From positions 6,829,324 through 6,893,323 of the forward strand of contig CM037783.1 in NCBI GenBank assembly GCA_021229015.1: a DNA stretch of 64,000 nucleotides, read 5' to 3'. Positions 1 through 10,697 of the stretch are shown here, in pieces. Every line of letters starts with the position of its first letter. The stretch's first letter is position 1. Below the pieces are notes generated by a model. The model worked only from the letters and a program-made list of their open reading frames with translations. It had not been told where the DNA came from and did not search any database. Position numbers and translations under genes: made by a program. This DNA is from Solen grandis. Taxonomy: Eukaryota; Mollusca; Bivalvia; Adapedonta; Solenidae.

Positions 1-96
1 AAAATACATTATTTCTTGAGTAACCACATGATTCGCCATATTGTTATTGCTTTGTTTGTTCCACAGAGAGAGGGCGAGAGGTTTGTACAGGCGCTA

Positions 97-127
<31 letters not shown>

Positions 128-2220
128 AGGCATATTTTTGCCAAAATATTGAAAAAGAGTCAAAAAGACATTTTTTTTTCGTGTTTACGTACCCGACTGC
201 AAATCCGTGTGTTATGGGTTCATACCCTGTGCGTGTTTTCATGACCTTCCCCTGCGCAAAATACTGGTATAACCAATGGATTATCGAGCAAGAGGAATGA
301 TTTCAAGTTGAAAAGATTCGTTTCCTAATCGACGTGAAATAGATAAATTTAAACTAAATTCATCAGTCATGCCGCTGATAATGTCATTTAAATGAAAGGC
401 CCTGAACATCCCCGTCTATTTCTGGGAGCAGCAGATGGTCAACAGCCCTCAATAAGATCTCGAGGAGCCTCAGGCGGTCATCTCATTCTTCATGTCAGGT
501 GGGTCAAGAGCTCCTTGTCTCCGTAATTATTACAGCATTCATCGGGTAATTCTTGCAAGCTACTTTGGGGGTTATTTTCTTTTATGCTCAAGAAAAAAGA
601 AAAAGCGACATAAAGTTAATGAGATTGGCAACTTCTGTTGCTCAAAGAAGGAAACTTGCAAATCTCGTGTCTTCTCGTGAGATTATTGTGAAGTTTTCTA
701 TGATCCCGCAATATTCTATTTATTTTTCAACTGTCCAGGCCCGGATCCACCCCCCCCCCCCCCCAGCTGCCCTGGTCATACATTTTTCTAGGCTATAAAA
801 TCCCTTGATTACATCATAGTGTTGTCTAGAGGAAATCCCCATCGTGGGCCCCCATACTGAACCACCCGCATAACCACCTGACCAGCCAGACTCCTATTGT
901 CTTATGGCCCCCTGCTGTTAATGTGTAGGTAATCCGAACCGGCAGTCGTCCATGACTGTGTGATAAGCATGTGTTTAGGGTACTGCGGACACGTTCACTG
1001 ATTGAGAGAAATTTACATGGCATGTAATAATTGAGAGAGAATCGGCAATTACCAAAAGTTTGTATCAGTTACAACTATAAACTATTCTAAGCAAATACAG
1101 TTTAAGAAATAGCATAAAAATAATTAAGCTAAAAACAACAACTAAGCTGGACATTAAAATGTAATTAGCATCGAAACAATTTCACTAGAGCCAAAAAGAA
1201 TTAATAATAATAATAATAAAACTACTTTGACGAAATCTACGCAATTTTTTTTTAAATTCACGTTTCTCTTCATGTATAATGTTTTAAATCTTGCATTAAA
1301 AGCGGGCTAATTAGCTGCCGGCAGGTTGATGAAGTATCAGGTATGAAAAATTGCCAATTTCGTTTTTGTAAAAGTTAAAAATGTAATGATTTTTTTTTTT
1401 GCTGTAGCAAACCTCAAATTAGATGCATAACTATCGCTAGCCATGCAAATTAAACTTAATCAGAAATGGGGTGTGTTTCTAAATGTCATCAGCTTTACTA
1501 TTTTTACGTAACTATTTAAGTATTATTTTTATGAAACTAACTCCTAAATATTTTTTCCTGAAAGGAATAAATACAAACAGCAGGCCGATACATCATCATG
1601 TTCACTTTTGAATATTTACGAATATAATAATCTACATGTATGTGTATTCATGGTCTCTTAATAAAGAGACCATGGTGTATTTTAAATTTATAAAAATCAT
1701 GAAATGAAATGAGAGAATTTGAAAATTTCAATCTGCCAAATTTTGGGACAATCTATATTTTGGGACAATGTATATGTAGATTATGCATGATCACTAATTC
1801 AAATCAAATCCAGGTAATCAGTCATTGAGCAATGTTAGTGATAAGTCGATGAATACGAAATACTAATGCACAGAAAAGACAACTTATGTGCGAAATAAAA
1901 CTGATATTAAAGAGTTCATATTAAATATCAACATCTTTTATTACTGAATATTGTTTGTTTTGTTACTGATTTAACATTTAGAAAAAAAATGTACCAAAAA
2001 TCGACACGCAGAAGGGGCCCATGCAACCGCCCGACCCTAAAACGTGCGCCTGATTTTTTTTATCCGGGAAGTCTGTGTGTGAAGGCTGCTTCTAGATCAA
2101 CAATTAGACTGTCAAGATTACCAGGTTCGAACCTAATACAGCATATACCCGGTATTCTCTTCAACATATTTGACAAAATATGTTTAAAGTGATTTTTTTC
2201 CTCAGATTTAAACAAAACTG
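1..2220. other. Non-coding AT-rich stretch
   Basis: I see no supportable gene. It holds a long poly-T tract near 97-123, a poly-C tract near 750-764, an (AAT)n tract near 1205 and a short perfect hairpin at 1649-1674. The short open frames here run through homopolymers and lack splice or start context. Confidence 0.6.
1649..1674. repeat. Perfect 11-bp-arm hairpin
   Basis: CATGGTCTCTT and its exact reverse complement are separated by four bases (AATA). It sits in AT-rich DNA with no gene nearby. It could be a fold-back remnant of a small transposable element; no function is inferred. Confidence 0.6.
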
Positions 2221-2651
2221 TCTTTTACAATGTTGAGTCTAAAACTGATGACAATTCAAAGCATTCACTAATTGATAATGTACACAAGTCACTTTATCTT
2301 TTTTTTTCTTCTTTTTTTTTGGGGGGGGGGTCCAAAAAGCACTTATTTTTTATGCCAGTCTCCCCCCCCCCTTACTACCGTCATTTTTTTAATACAACTG
2401 TAGTCAAATACTATTACACAGTAGTTATTCAAAAACATGGCTTTGCGAAGGTAAATACTAGTATATAATTATATCGCTCAAGGCTCAGTCCCAATTGACA
2501 TTTTTTGCCTAGGGAATGTACTCCCGATGGAAATTGATGAGCCTCGGGAGGCGTCGAGAACAGGTTCCCGTGTGTCCAGCGGAAGATTCGAAAGCGTTGC
2601 GAGCCATCTGGAGTCATTGGCAGGCCTCGGGGAAACCAGGCCGGAGAAACA
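2221..2651 (+). repeat. Dispersed repeat, copy 1 (second copy at 6212)
   Basis: This block is nearly identical to 6212-6673. Both share the opening TCTTTTACAATGTTGAG, poly-T/poly-G and poly-C tracts, and the closing GC-rich segment that includes CAGCGGAAGATTCG. Visible differences are a few substitutions and homopolymer lengths. It encodes nothing recognisable; the open frames across it are in the same repeat at both sites. Confidence 0.8.
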
Positions 2652-4037
2652 AAAGCATAGCTTCCCGGAAGCTCCTTGGAAGCATTCATGGAGATTCCGC
2701 GAAATATTTTTTCCTCCGAGGAACCCCAGGCACCGATGATGTCTCGAAGGTACGGAGACCTTTCTGTGACATATTCCAGATCTTGTGATAGAATCTCAGA
2801 ATATTCGCAAGAAAATCGGCAAGCGCACTCTAAAATATTTTGCTTTTTTGGTCAACTTTAGACTGAGACGGTCAAAAAGGCCATGGGGCATTGCTGGGGG
2901 CATCCTCATAAACCCCCGAAAGTCTACCCTTGATTTTGCCAATCACCAAATTCTCATAATCTCCATAATCTTCCCGAGGCACCTAGGATGGTTCGATAAA
3001 ATGATACATCCTCTAATCTACGGGGATATTCCCCCGATGATGTTTCAAGTTCGATGAAGCTCTGATTCATCTTCCCCGATCATCGGATAAATTTCACGAG
3101 CATCTGGAGCCATCCCCAATAATACAAGGCCATTGTACCATAACCGAAACATCAGTGAACGTTTCAACGGACCAATCCCAAAGCTTCTCATAGGACTGCT
3201 CCATCTTTTGGGCTCAAACATCTGGAGAACATTTGTGTATTTCCACAACGCCGATGATTTTTCTCCAGTGGGACCTAGGCATTAGATCCATGGTCTTCAA
3301 GTTTCAAAAAAAAAAAAAAAAAAAAAAAAAAAGAATAGAAAAGCACATAAAAACCTTCACTTGTATCCCCAGATGCTCTTCAGAATGCATCTCTATCACA
3401 ATAAAAACCTTTTTTTCCCAGGGAAGCATGCCCCCGGATCCCCCTAGCACTCACATCACATTCAGACTTTGCCCCCCCCCCCCCCCCCCCCACCCCAGTG
3501 GAAAAATTCTGGATCCGGGCCGGCTGTCTATATTTTGACGGCACATTTCAGATATAACCTCAATTGATTATCGACTGTAAGTATGCATCATGGTAGAAAC
3601 TTCTGTCGAGATTGATTTAAAAAGGACGTTTCCTCCTTGTCGCCACAGGCCATGATATTCACCGCTAATACACGATTATCACACGTTATAATTGATATAT
3701 CGCAATGATCTTAAATAGTAATCGGTTCAAACAAATGACGATGAAAAAATCCATCGAGTATCACACATGACAGAAACTGAACTTTCGATATTGGTTAAAC
3801 CAGAAAAACAACTAGACCACCACTGTAGCTTCAGCGTATTATGTTAACACACAAAACCACCATTTTCCTAGCTTTTGATCGGTTCTTAATTATTTTTTCA
3901 GGTAATGTTAAAAAAAACACAACAATATTATGTTACCATTTTTAAAAACATAATTAAATAATTAATCTTCTTACAAGCTTTGTTTCATTTTATATTTGGC
4001 TACACGAAACAGAAAAAAGTACTGTCTCAAACCAATA
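2652..4037. other. Non-coding stretch with homopolymers
   Basis: It contains a poly-A tract near 3306-3331 and a poly-C tract near 3472-3491. No splice-bounded coding segment was found on either strand. Confidence 0.55.
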
Positions 4038-4087
4038 CATTCGGAACATCTCGCCCTCGCTAGGAAAAGGGCGAGGTGTTCCGAATG
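4038..4087. repeat. 20-bp-arm inverted repeat
   Basis: Arm CATTCGGAACATCTCGCCCT pairs with 4068-4087 across a short loop, with one mismatch that would be a G-U pair in RNA. The GC-rich arms stand out in AT-rich surroundings. It may be the end or fold-back core of a small transposable element, or a transcribed hairpin. Confidence 0.7.
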
Positions 4088-4255
4088 AAACCAATAACGC
4101 ACTGCAAATAAGTAGCACTATATTTTGCCTAGTCACAATAACCGGACAGTCTTGTCATCCAGTACTGGAATTCCTCTTGTATACTAATTTCTAAATTTCT
4201 AAAAACCTTGAGGTATTGTGCTGCTGGCCATTGAACCCACAACCTCCCGTTCCAA

Positions 4256-4688
4256 AGGCACAATAGCTCAGTGTTCAAGTGTCCGATTTGCGTTCTGGAG
4301 ATATGGGTTCGAATTCCAGCCGGGGCACTTCCTCCGGTTTCCGCGTCAAACCAAAGACGTATATAATTTGTACCAGTGCACCCTTGCCTGGCACTCGGCA
4401 AAATGGGGTTGCTATGGGAACTCGGAGTATTCAGTGCCCAGAACTTGTCTCCCGTGTATCGGTGCTATACACCGGGCACGTAAAAGGACCAAGGGGTGTA
4501 TTCACAAAATGAGCTATAGCGTATTGCACTCGGACCCCCTTATATCCAACTACTGTCTCTTCCGATGCTGTTTCTTCAGCAAAAACCAGGAGCCACATGT
4601 TGGAAATGACCAGATTTGACTTGACTAATAAGTATTTGAGTTAACCGTCGCTTCGACAGTATTTCAAACATATAGCGACGTCCGGCTA
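4256..4688 (+). mobile_element. tRNA-derived SINE-like element
   Basis: The head carries pol III-type boxes: an A box like TAGCTCAGTG near 4264 and a B box GGTTCGAATTCC near 4307. The 3' part ends with a conserved segment (CGCTTCGACAGTATTTC followed by AGCGACGTCC) that recurs near 51045 and, inverted, near 48240-48285. A box spacing like a tRNA followed by a non-tRNA body is the SINE pattern. The next element begins immediately downstream. Confidence 0.65.
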
Positions 4689-4798
4689 ATTAGCTCACCT
4701 GAGCACAAAGTGCTCAAGGTGAGCTTTTGTGATCGCCCTTCGTCCGGCGTCCGTCGTCGTCCGTCGTGCGTCGTCCGTCGTCAACAATTTGCTTTAAA

Positions 4799-6200
4799 CG
4801 ACATCTCCTCTGAAACCGCTGGACAGAATTTAATGAAACTTGGCAGGAATGTTCCTTGGGTGAGGCTAAAGTTGATCCATGAAGAACTCTGGTTGCCATG
4901 GCAACAAAAAGAAAAATAATTTGAAAACTTTAAAAATCATCTCCTTCAAAACTACTGGCCAGATTTCAAAATAATTTGGTACAGATGTTCCTTGGGTCAA
5001 CCTCTACCAAAGTTGCTAAAATTATTCCGATCCGTTAAAAAACATGGCCGCCAGGGGCGGGGCTTATTTGCCTTATATGTATATAGAGAAACCTTTAAAC
5101 AACATCTCCTCTGAAACCACTGGACAGAATTTGATTAAACTTGGCAGCTATGATCCTTGGGTCAACCTTCACAAAAGTTGCTAAAATAAACTTGATCCAT
5201 GTAGAACTCTGGTTGCCATGGCAACAAAAAGAAAAAAAAATTGAAAACTTTAAAAATCATCTTCTTCAAAACTACTGGCCAGATTTTAAAATAAATTGGT
5301 ACAGATGTTCCTTAGGTCAACCTCTACCAAAGTTGCTAAAATTATTCCGATCCGTAAAATAACATGGCCGCCAGGGGCGGGGCTTATTTGCCTTATATGT
5401 GTATAGGAAAAAATTTAAACAAAATCTCCTCTGAAACCACTGGACAGAATTTGATTAAACTTGGCAGGGATGATCCTTGGGTCAACCTTCACAAAAGTTG
5501 CTAAAATAAACTTGATCCATGTAGAACTCTGGTTGCCATGGCAACAAAAGGAAAAAAAATGAAAACTTTAAAAATCATCTTCTTCAAAACTACTGGCTAG
5601 ATTTTAAAATAAAATGGTACAGATGTTCCTTGGGTCAACCTCTACCAAAGTTGCTAAAATTATTCCGATCCGTAAAATAACATGGCCGCCAGGGGCGGGG
5701 CTTATTTGCCTTATATGTATATAGAGAAACCTTTAAACAACATCTCCTCTGAAACAACTGGACAGAATTTGATTAAACTTGGCAGCGATGATCCTTGGGT
5801 CAACCTTCACAAAAGTTGCTAAAATAAACTTGATCCATGTAGAACTCTGGTTGCCATGGCAACAAAAAGAAAAAAAATATGAAAACTTTAAAGATCATCT
5901 TCTTCAAAACTACTGGCCAGATTTTAAAATAAATTGGTACAGATGTTCCTTGGGTCAACCTCTACCAAAGTTGCTAAAATTATTCCGATCCGTAAAATAA
6001 CATGGCCGCCAGGGGCGGGGCTTATTTGCCTTATATGTGTATAGGGAAAACTTTAAACAACATCTCCTCTGAAACCACTGGACAGAATTTGATTAAACTT
6101 GGCAGGGATGATCCTTGGGTCAACCTTCACAAAAGTTGCTAAAATAAACTTGATCCATGTAGAACTCTGGTTGCCATGGCAACAAAAAGAAAAAAAAATG
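4799..6200 (+). repeat. 319-320 bp higher-order tandem repeat (A/B subunits)
   Basis: Each unit holds two related halves of about 160 bp. Half A starts ATCTCCTCTGAAACC and half B starts ATCTTCTTCAAAACTACTGG. Both then carry 'CTTGGGTCAACCT' and 'AAAGTTGCTAAAAT' at equivalent places. The A-B pair is the amplified unit, about four to five times. Two open frames of 73 codons here are the same repeat read in equivalent positions, not genes. Confidence 0.8.
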
Positions 6201-6211
6201 AGATTATTGTA

Positions 6212-6673
6212 TCTTTTACAATGTTGAGTCTAAAACTGATGACAATTCAAAGCATTCACTAATTGATAATGTACACAAGTCACTTTATCTTTTTTTTTTC
6301 TTTTTTTTTTTTTGGGGGGGGGGGGGGGGGCCAAAAAGCACAATTTTTTATGCCACATTTTTTTTTATTCTCTCCCCCTCTCCCCCCCCCCCCTTACTAC
6401 CGTCATTTTTTTAATACAACTGTAGTCAAATACTATTACACAGTAGTTATTCAAAAACATGGCTTTGCGAAGGTAAATACTAGTATATAATTATATCGCT
6501 CAAGGCTCAGTCCCAATTGACATTTTTTGCCTAGGGAATGTACTCCCGATGGAAATTGATCAGCCTCGGGAGGCGACGAGAACAGGTTCCCGTGTGTCCA
6601 GCGGAAGATTCGAAAGCGTTGCGAGCCATGTGGAGTCATTGGCAGGCCTCGGGGAAACCAGGCCGGAGAAACA
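6212..6673 (+). repeat. Dispersed repeat, copy 2, nested in the pearl-like core
   Basis: Second copy of the block at 2221-2651. It is flanked on both sides by pearl-like core sequence: GCAACAAAAAG upstream, and GGGTCAACCTTCACAAAAG downstream. It therefore entered, or was copied into, an existing element. Confidence 0.75.
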
Positions 6674-7209
6674 TAAGGGTCAACAGGGTCAACCTTCACA
6701 AAAGTTCCTAAACTTGATCCATATAGAACTCTTGTTGTCATGGCAATAAAAAGAAAAAAAATATGAAAACTTTAAAAATCATCTTTTTCAAAACTACTGG
6801 CCAGATTTTAAAATAAATTGGTACAGATGTTCCTTGGGTCCACCTATTTATCTCAGGTGAGCGATTTAGGGCCATCATGGGCCTCTTGTTAGGGTTCTAT
6901 CTCTGTTCAGCTAAATTAATTGGTTTCACAGACTTCATTATGAGCTTATGCTTACAGAAATGTTAAAAGCAATAATTAAAAGGACCCTCTTGGTCTATAT
7001 ATTTTGTGGCGGCGTATATTGTGGCAGTACTGGCACTCTTGTTTTTATTGACAAGCATTAAAATAGTTGAGGGTGCTACCTTGCGGACAGCTCTTGTTCA
7101 AAGGTTTAGAACATCAAGCTCGAGGAACGCATTAAACACAAGTGCTCCGTATACACAAGTGATGATAATTGAAGAGTCATAAGTGATGATAGTAATTGTA
7201 GATGAGTCA

Positions 7210-7455
7210 TATAGATGCATTTTGAGCAATTGCTTTTTCCTGGAAGGAGCTGTGAGAACATTTCTCTGTCTGCTGTGTTTGCTCATACAATATCGTATCT
7301 TAGATACTACATAATCTGTACAACAAAGTAAAATCATTTTTTCATGTACCATTTTAAGTTCTGTTAATTAATATTCATGAGGTTATGAATTTGTACACTT
7401 ATGAATATTCATAAGGTTTTGAATTTTGTACACTTATGAATATTCATGAGGTTCA
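7210..7455 (+). repeat. Dispersed ATGAATATTCAT-type repeat
   Basis: It contains 'TCCTGGAAGGAGCTGT', 'CATGTACCATTTTAA' and three copies of a TATTCATGAGGTT-like segment. Related copies lie at 23871, 31450 (cut by the gap), 48375, 56035 and 57735. No coding capacity was seen. Confidence 0.6.
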
Positions 7456-7987
7456 GGTCTTTGATAATTTTGACAATTTGAGTGGGCCATCTAAAAAAAT
7501 GATTGGCATTATGAAAAAAGAAAAAATTCTTATTTGGGCTACTAGTTTGAAACCAATATAATTTCTAGGTTGGTCATATTGGGGGTCATTTGCAGATTTG
7601 AAGCTAGATTGCTTCTATATGTAGTCATTTGTGCTGAATTTCATATTGGCCTGTACGTATTCCAAGTTTATCCCTGTATGTAATGATTTTCATAATTTCA
7701 GATAATCAGGTCTAATGTAGCATTGTCTTATCGCATGACTCATGAAATCAGCTGTTTCTGTTTACTATCCCGACATATTGACATGACAAACAAGGAAACA
7801 TTTAGAATATGTGTTAGGCACTTAATGCATTGTTGTCATTTATGTTAAATCTCTGTCACATATGTAACTCAATATATCAAAGGTGCCTGGTTTTACGGGT
7901 ATACTGGTAAACCACAGTCTGAAGCAGCTTGTGGTACAAACCGGTACAAGTATAAATAAATACATGTACTTTGGTGGTTTCAATATA

Positions 7988-8101
7988 ATGGAAATAAATA
8001 AGTACACATTTTCTATAATTGTGTCGTTACTGATAATTTTATTAACAACATCAAAAACCTGCGTAGATAATTATGGTATTAATGTATCATTTTCCATTTA
8101 A
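7988..8101 (+). CDS. Possible signal-peptide exon (weak)
   Basis: A 37-codon frame begins MEINKYTFSIIVSLLIILL, which has the charge-then-hydrophobic pattern of a signal peptide or anchor. Donor-like GT sequences lie within it (GTATTA, GTATCA), and the second would keep phase 0. The next coding-like segment downstream on this strand is the gelsolin-type exon at 8554, so a secreted gelsolin is conceivable. The link is not demonstrated, and the frame may be chance. Confidence 0.2.
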   Translation: MEINKYTFSIIVSLLIILLTTSKTCVDNYGINVSFSI

Positions 8102-8154
8102 ATATTAAAAAATATAATTCTATACAGTCCCAACCTGTGGCTCCTAGCTCTGCT

Positions 8155-8239
8155 CAAAATCCACGCAGTAGTTACCTCCCTTTACAGTTGTAGATAACCA
8201 CTGCCACCACAAGTAAGGGAGATCACTGTGTGGAGTTTG
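8155..8239. mobile_element. 85-bp MITE with 9-bp target-site duplication
   Basis: It starts CAAAATCCACGCAGTAG and ends TGTGTGGAGTTTG, imperfect inverted ends of the same family as 34452-34763. It is flanked by the exact 9-bp direct repeat AGCTCTGCT at 8146-8154 and 8240-8248. A 9-bp duplication is typical of Mutator-like elements. This is the shorter, internally deleted family member. Confidence 0.8.
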
Positions 8240-8553
8240 AGCTCTGCTATATATATCCAGGGTTGTATTGAAAAATATTATGGACTTAATGATTCTTACA
8301 CAATGCTTGAGGGGTCTTGAATTTAAGATAATCCTGTTTGTTATTTTTTTTTTTTTTGGATAAAAAAACATAACAAAACAAAAACAAATGAAAGAGCAGC
8401 TTTGAATTTATTTTGAATTATTCATATGTGAAGACATATAACATTCCAAATGATACATTTTCTTTCTTCATAATTCTCAAATGACAATCATAAGATTATA
8501 TTTTAGATATGCATGACAGCTGTTTTCAGGGTGACAGAATTACATATTTTCAG

Positions 8554-8628
8554 AAATTCAAGGTAACACAGTGGCCCAAAGAAGACTACGGAAAGTTCTA
8601 CAATGGGGACTCCTATATCATCCTTAAT
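8554..8628 (+). CDS. Gelsolin/villin-type repeat exon (partial, orphan)
   Basis: The 25 codons translate to a segment containing WPKEDYGKFY and NGDSYIILN, which closely match the conserved core of a gelsolin-homology domain (actin severing and capping). The acceptor TATTTTCAG precedes it and the donor AAT|GTAAGC follows, both in phase 0. An alternative acceptor at 8529 would add eight in-frame codons (GDRITYFQ). No companion exon was found nearby, and the DNA downstream from 9309 is repeats. It may be one exon of a gene with long introns or a leftover fragment. Confidence 0.55.
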
Positions 8629-9308
8629 GTAAGCATGACAGAAGAAATGACATCTTTAGCTTGACTATTTGAAAAATATGAGAGCTATAGCACTCTCCAT
8701 GACGTCAGCATTGCTGTTGATGTTGGTTAAAGTTTTGTTTTTTTTAAATGTTAATCTCTTGTGTACTAATAAAAATATTTGATTCAAACTTTACATGCTT
8801 AACTTACTATAACAGTGTTAATAAATCAGACAAGTCACATAACTCTATCAGCATTTATTTCAGAGTTATGGCCCTTTTTATACTTATATAAAAATAGGTT
8901 AAAGAAATGGCCTGTATTGGATATTTCCTTTATCAATGAAGATACCTTTTTGAAAAGAACATATTTATGCTTTTATTATTATTATTTTTAGATATGTTTT
9001 GGAAATAAATGCAATTAGTTTGATCAGAATACATTTTACATTAAAAATACATACTTCTAGTATTGTGTGGACCAAAATTTTTGTCCTGTTGAAATACATT
9101 GGATAACAGCGGACTAGAACAGATTATGTTTCATATTTGATGCAGAAAGAAATCAGTTTTATGTGGTTGTCTGATGTATGTTTAAAAGCTTGTTTAGATA
9201 AGACGATAAAACCATAATGAAATACACAGCTTTTGATCTTGAACCTTGTCATACACAGATTGTTTGTGGCTCTCTGATGTGCGGAAATTTTTAATTGAAG
9301 AGCTTTTT
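8629..9308. other. Non-coding AT-rich stretch after the gelsolin-type exon
   Basis: No further gelsolin-like codons or splice-bounded exon were found on either strand. Confidence 0.5.
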
Positions 9309-10230
9309 AGCTCACCTGAGCACTTGTGTTCAGGATGAGCTTTTGTGACCGACTTTTGTCTGTTTTGTGTCGTCTGTTGTCAACAATTGCTTGTGAACAC
9401 TCTAGAGGCCACTGTTTTGGCACAATCTTCATGAAATTTTGTCAGGTTGTTTGTCTACATAATATCTCAGATGAGTTCAAAATTAGGATGTGGGGTCAAA
9501 AACTAGGTTGCTAGGTAAAATCTTAGAAAATCTAAGAAGAACCTTGTGAACACTCTAGAGCCACTGTTTTAGCCCTTTCTTCATAGATATTAATCAGGAT
9601 GTCTGTCTTCATGATATCTTGAATGAGTTAAAAACTGGGGTACATGGGGTCAAAAAGTAGGTCACCAGGGTAAATCTTTAAGTAATCTTGTATATACTGT
9701 AGATGCCACATTTTGCTCAATCTTTAATGACTTTGGTCTGAAAGTTTTTCTACATGAAATCTTGCATGAGTTTGAAAATGGGTCACTTGGAGTCAAAAAG
9801 TAGGTCACCATGTCAAACCTTAGTAAAACCTTGTGACCACTCTAAAGGCTACATTTTTGTCCCAGTCTTCATAAAACTTGATAAGAATGGAATGTTGTCT
9901 GCATGAAATCCCAGATAAGTGCAAATTAAGGTAGGGTCAAAATCTAGGTCACTTAGTCAAATGTAAGAAATTTGTCATGTAATCTGCTGCACTTATTCAT
10001 AAAACATGGAGAGGAATTTATATAAGTTTATATTAACTTGTTTTCCAATCCATAAGTAATGTTTTTGTTATACTGATGTATATTATATATATTTGCATTG
10101 TGTGAATAAATAAAGTTTAAACCAAATGATAGAAAAACATTGAAAACACTTTAGATGCCACATTTTTGGTAATTATGCCTAGCACAGCAATCTTACTCAG
10201 GTGAGCAACACAGGGCCATCTTTGCCCTCT
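9309..10230 (+). mobile_element. Pearl-like element, copy B (degenerate)
   Basis: The left end reads AGCTCACCTGAGCACTTG with the following GAGCTTTTGTGACCG. The right end reads TCAGGTGAGCAACACAGGGCC then CCCTCT. The internal repeats are strongly diverged ('AAACCTTGTGA', 'CTCTAGAGGCCAC', 'GGTCAAAAAGTAGGTCAC') and the CG-rich microsatellite is eroded. It appears older than copy A. Confidence 0.65.
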
Positions 10231-10237
10231 TTTTAAA

Positions 10238-10411
10238 GGTGGAGAAAGACCCCGAATGCATGGAGGCATCCAGGTAGAACCACCGACCTTTCGCAAGCCA
10301 GCTGGAAAGCTTCCTCACATGGAAATCCGAATGACCCTGCCGGGATTCAAACCCACGCGGTGAAGGGCTGAGTGAGCGACTTTACCCTCTCGGCCACGGA
10401 GGCCGCCCCAC
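10238..10411 (-). mobile_element. tRNA-derived SINE-like element
   Basis: Read on the minus strand, the head carries GTGGCCGAGAGGGTAAAG and GGGTTTGAATCCCGG, A and B boxes of a Leu/Ser-type tRNA. The body includes 'CCAGCTGGCTTGCG' and 'GTCGGTGGTTCTACCTGG'. That body recurs near 48150 and, diverged, near 41090. It abuts the end of the pearl-like element. Confidence 0.7.
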
Positions 10412-10617
10412 GTGAGAAATCCTTGACCGTAAGGTCTATCATATGGCCATAATAATCAGCAATCTCATTAAAATCATACCTCTACTACCCGCGACATCGC
10501 ATAAGGGGTCACGTCAGGTTGACCTTTTAAGTATGCATTAATAAGTGCTCGATATTAAACCAATTAAACGACGCGTTTCTAACTGACTTCGGTAAAATAT
10601 TTTTCACAGGGTGAGAA

Positions 10618-10697
10618 AAATGTGCAGCTTGACCGGGACTCAAACCCGGGGTCTTTTGATTTCAGGACGAATGCTCTACCGAATGAGCTACCACTCT
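10618..10697 (-). mobile_element. tRNA-like SINE head or tRNA relic
   Basis: On the minus strand it has a D-arm-like GCTCATTCGGTAGAGC and a perfect T arm (CCGGG, 7-nt loop, CCCGG). The acceptor and anticodon stems do not pair, so it is not a functional tRNA gene. A and B boxes are preserved, as in SINE promoters. Confidence 0.55.

Larger units (their letters stand above)
4692..6889 (+). mobile_element. Pearl-like (Helentron-associated?) element, copy A
   Basis: The left end is a hairpin, AGCTCACCTGAGCAC then GTGCTC and GGTGAGC, followed by a (CGTCC)-type microsatellite at about 4737-4785. The core has tandem units of 319-320 bp starting near 4799, 5104, 5423, 5742 and 6062. The right end is TCAGGTGAGCGATTTAGG, then the GGCC palindrome and CTCTTG. 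The core is interrupted at 6212-6673 by another repeat. Hairpin ends, microsatellite and tandem core match the published plan of bivalve pearl elements. No transposase is present, so it is non-autonomous. Confidence 0.75.

Noticed and set aside
16..300. 94-codon frame near the left edge
   Set aside because: It runs through a poly-T tract and has no recognisable domain.
5141..6000. Two near-identical 73-codon frames (5141 and 5779)
   Set aside because: They lie at equivalent positions in successive 320-bp repeat units; the A/B halves also differ by frame-shifting changes in other units.
10618..10697. Functional tRNA gene
   Set aside because: Only the D and T arms pair; the acceptor and anticodon stems do not, so it is called a SINE head or relic.
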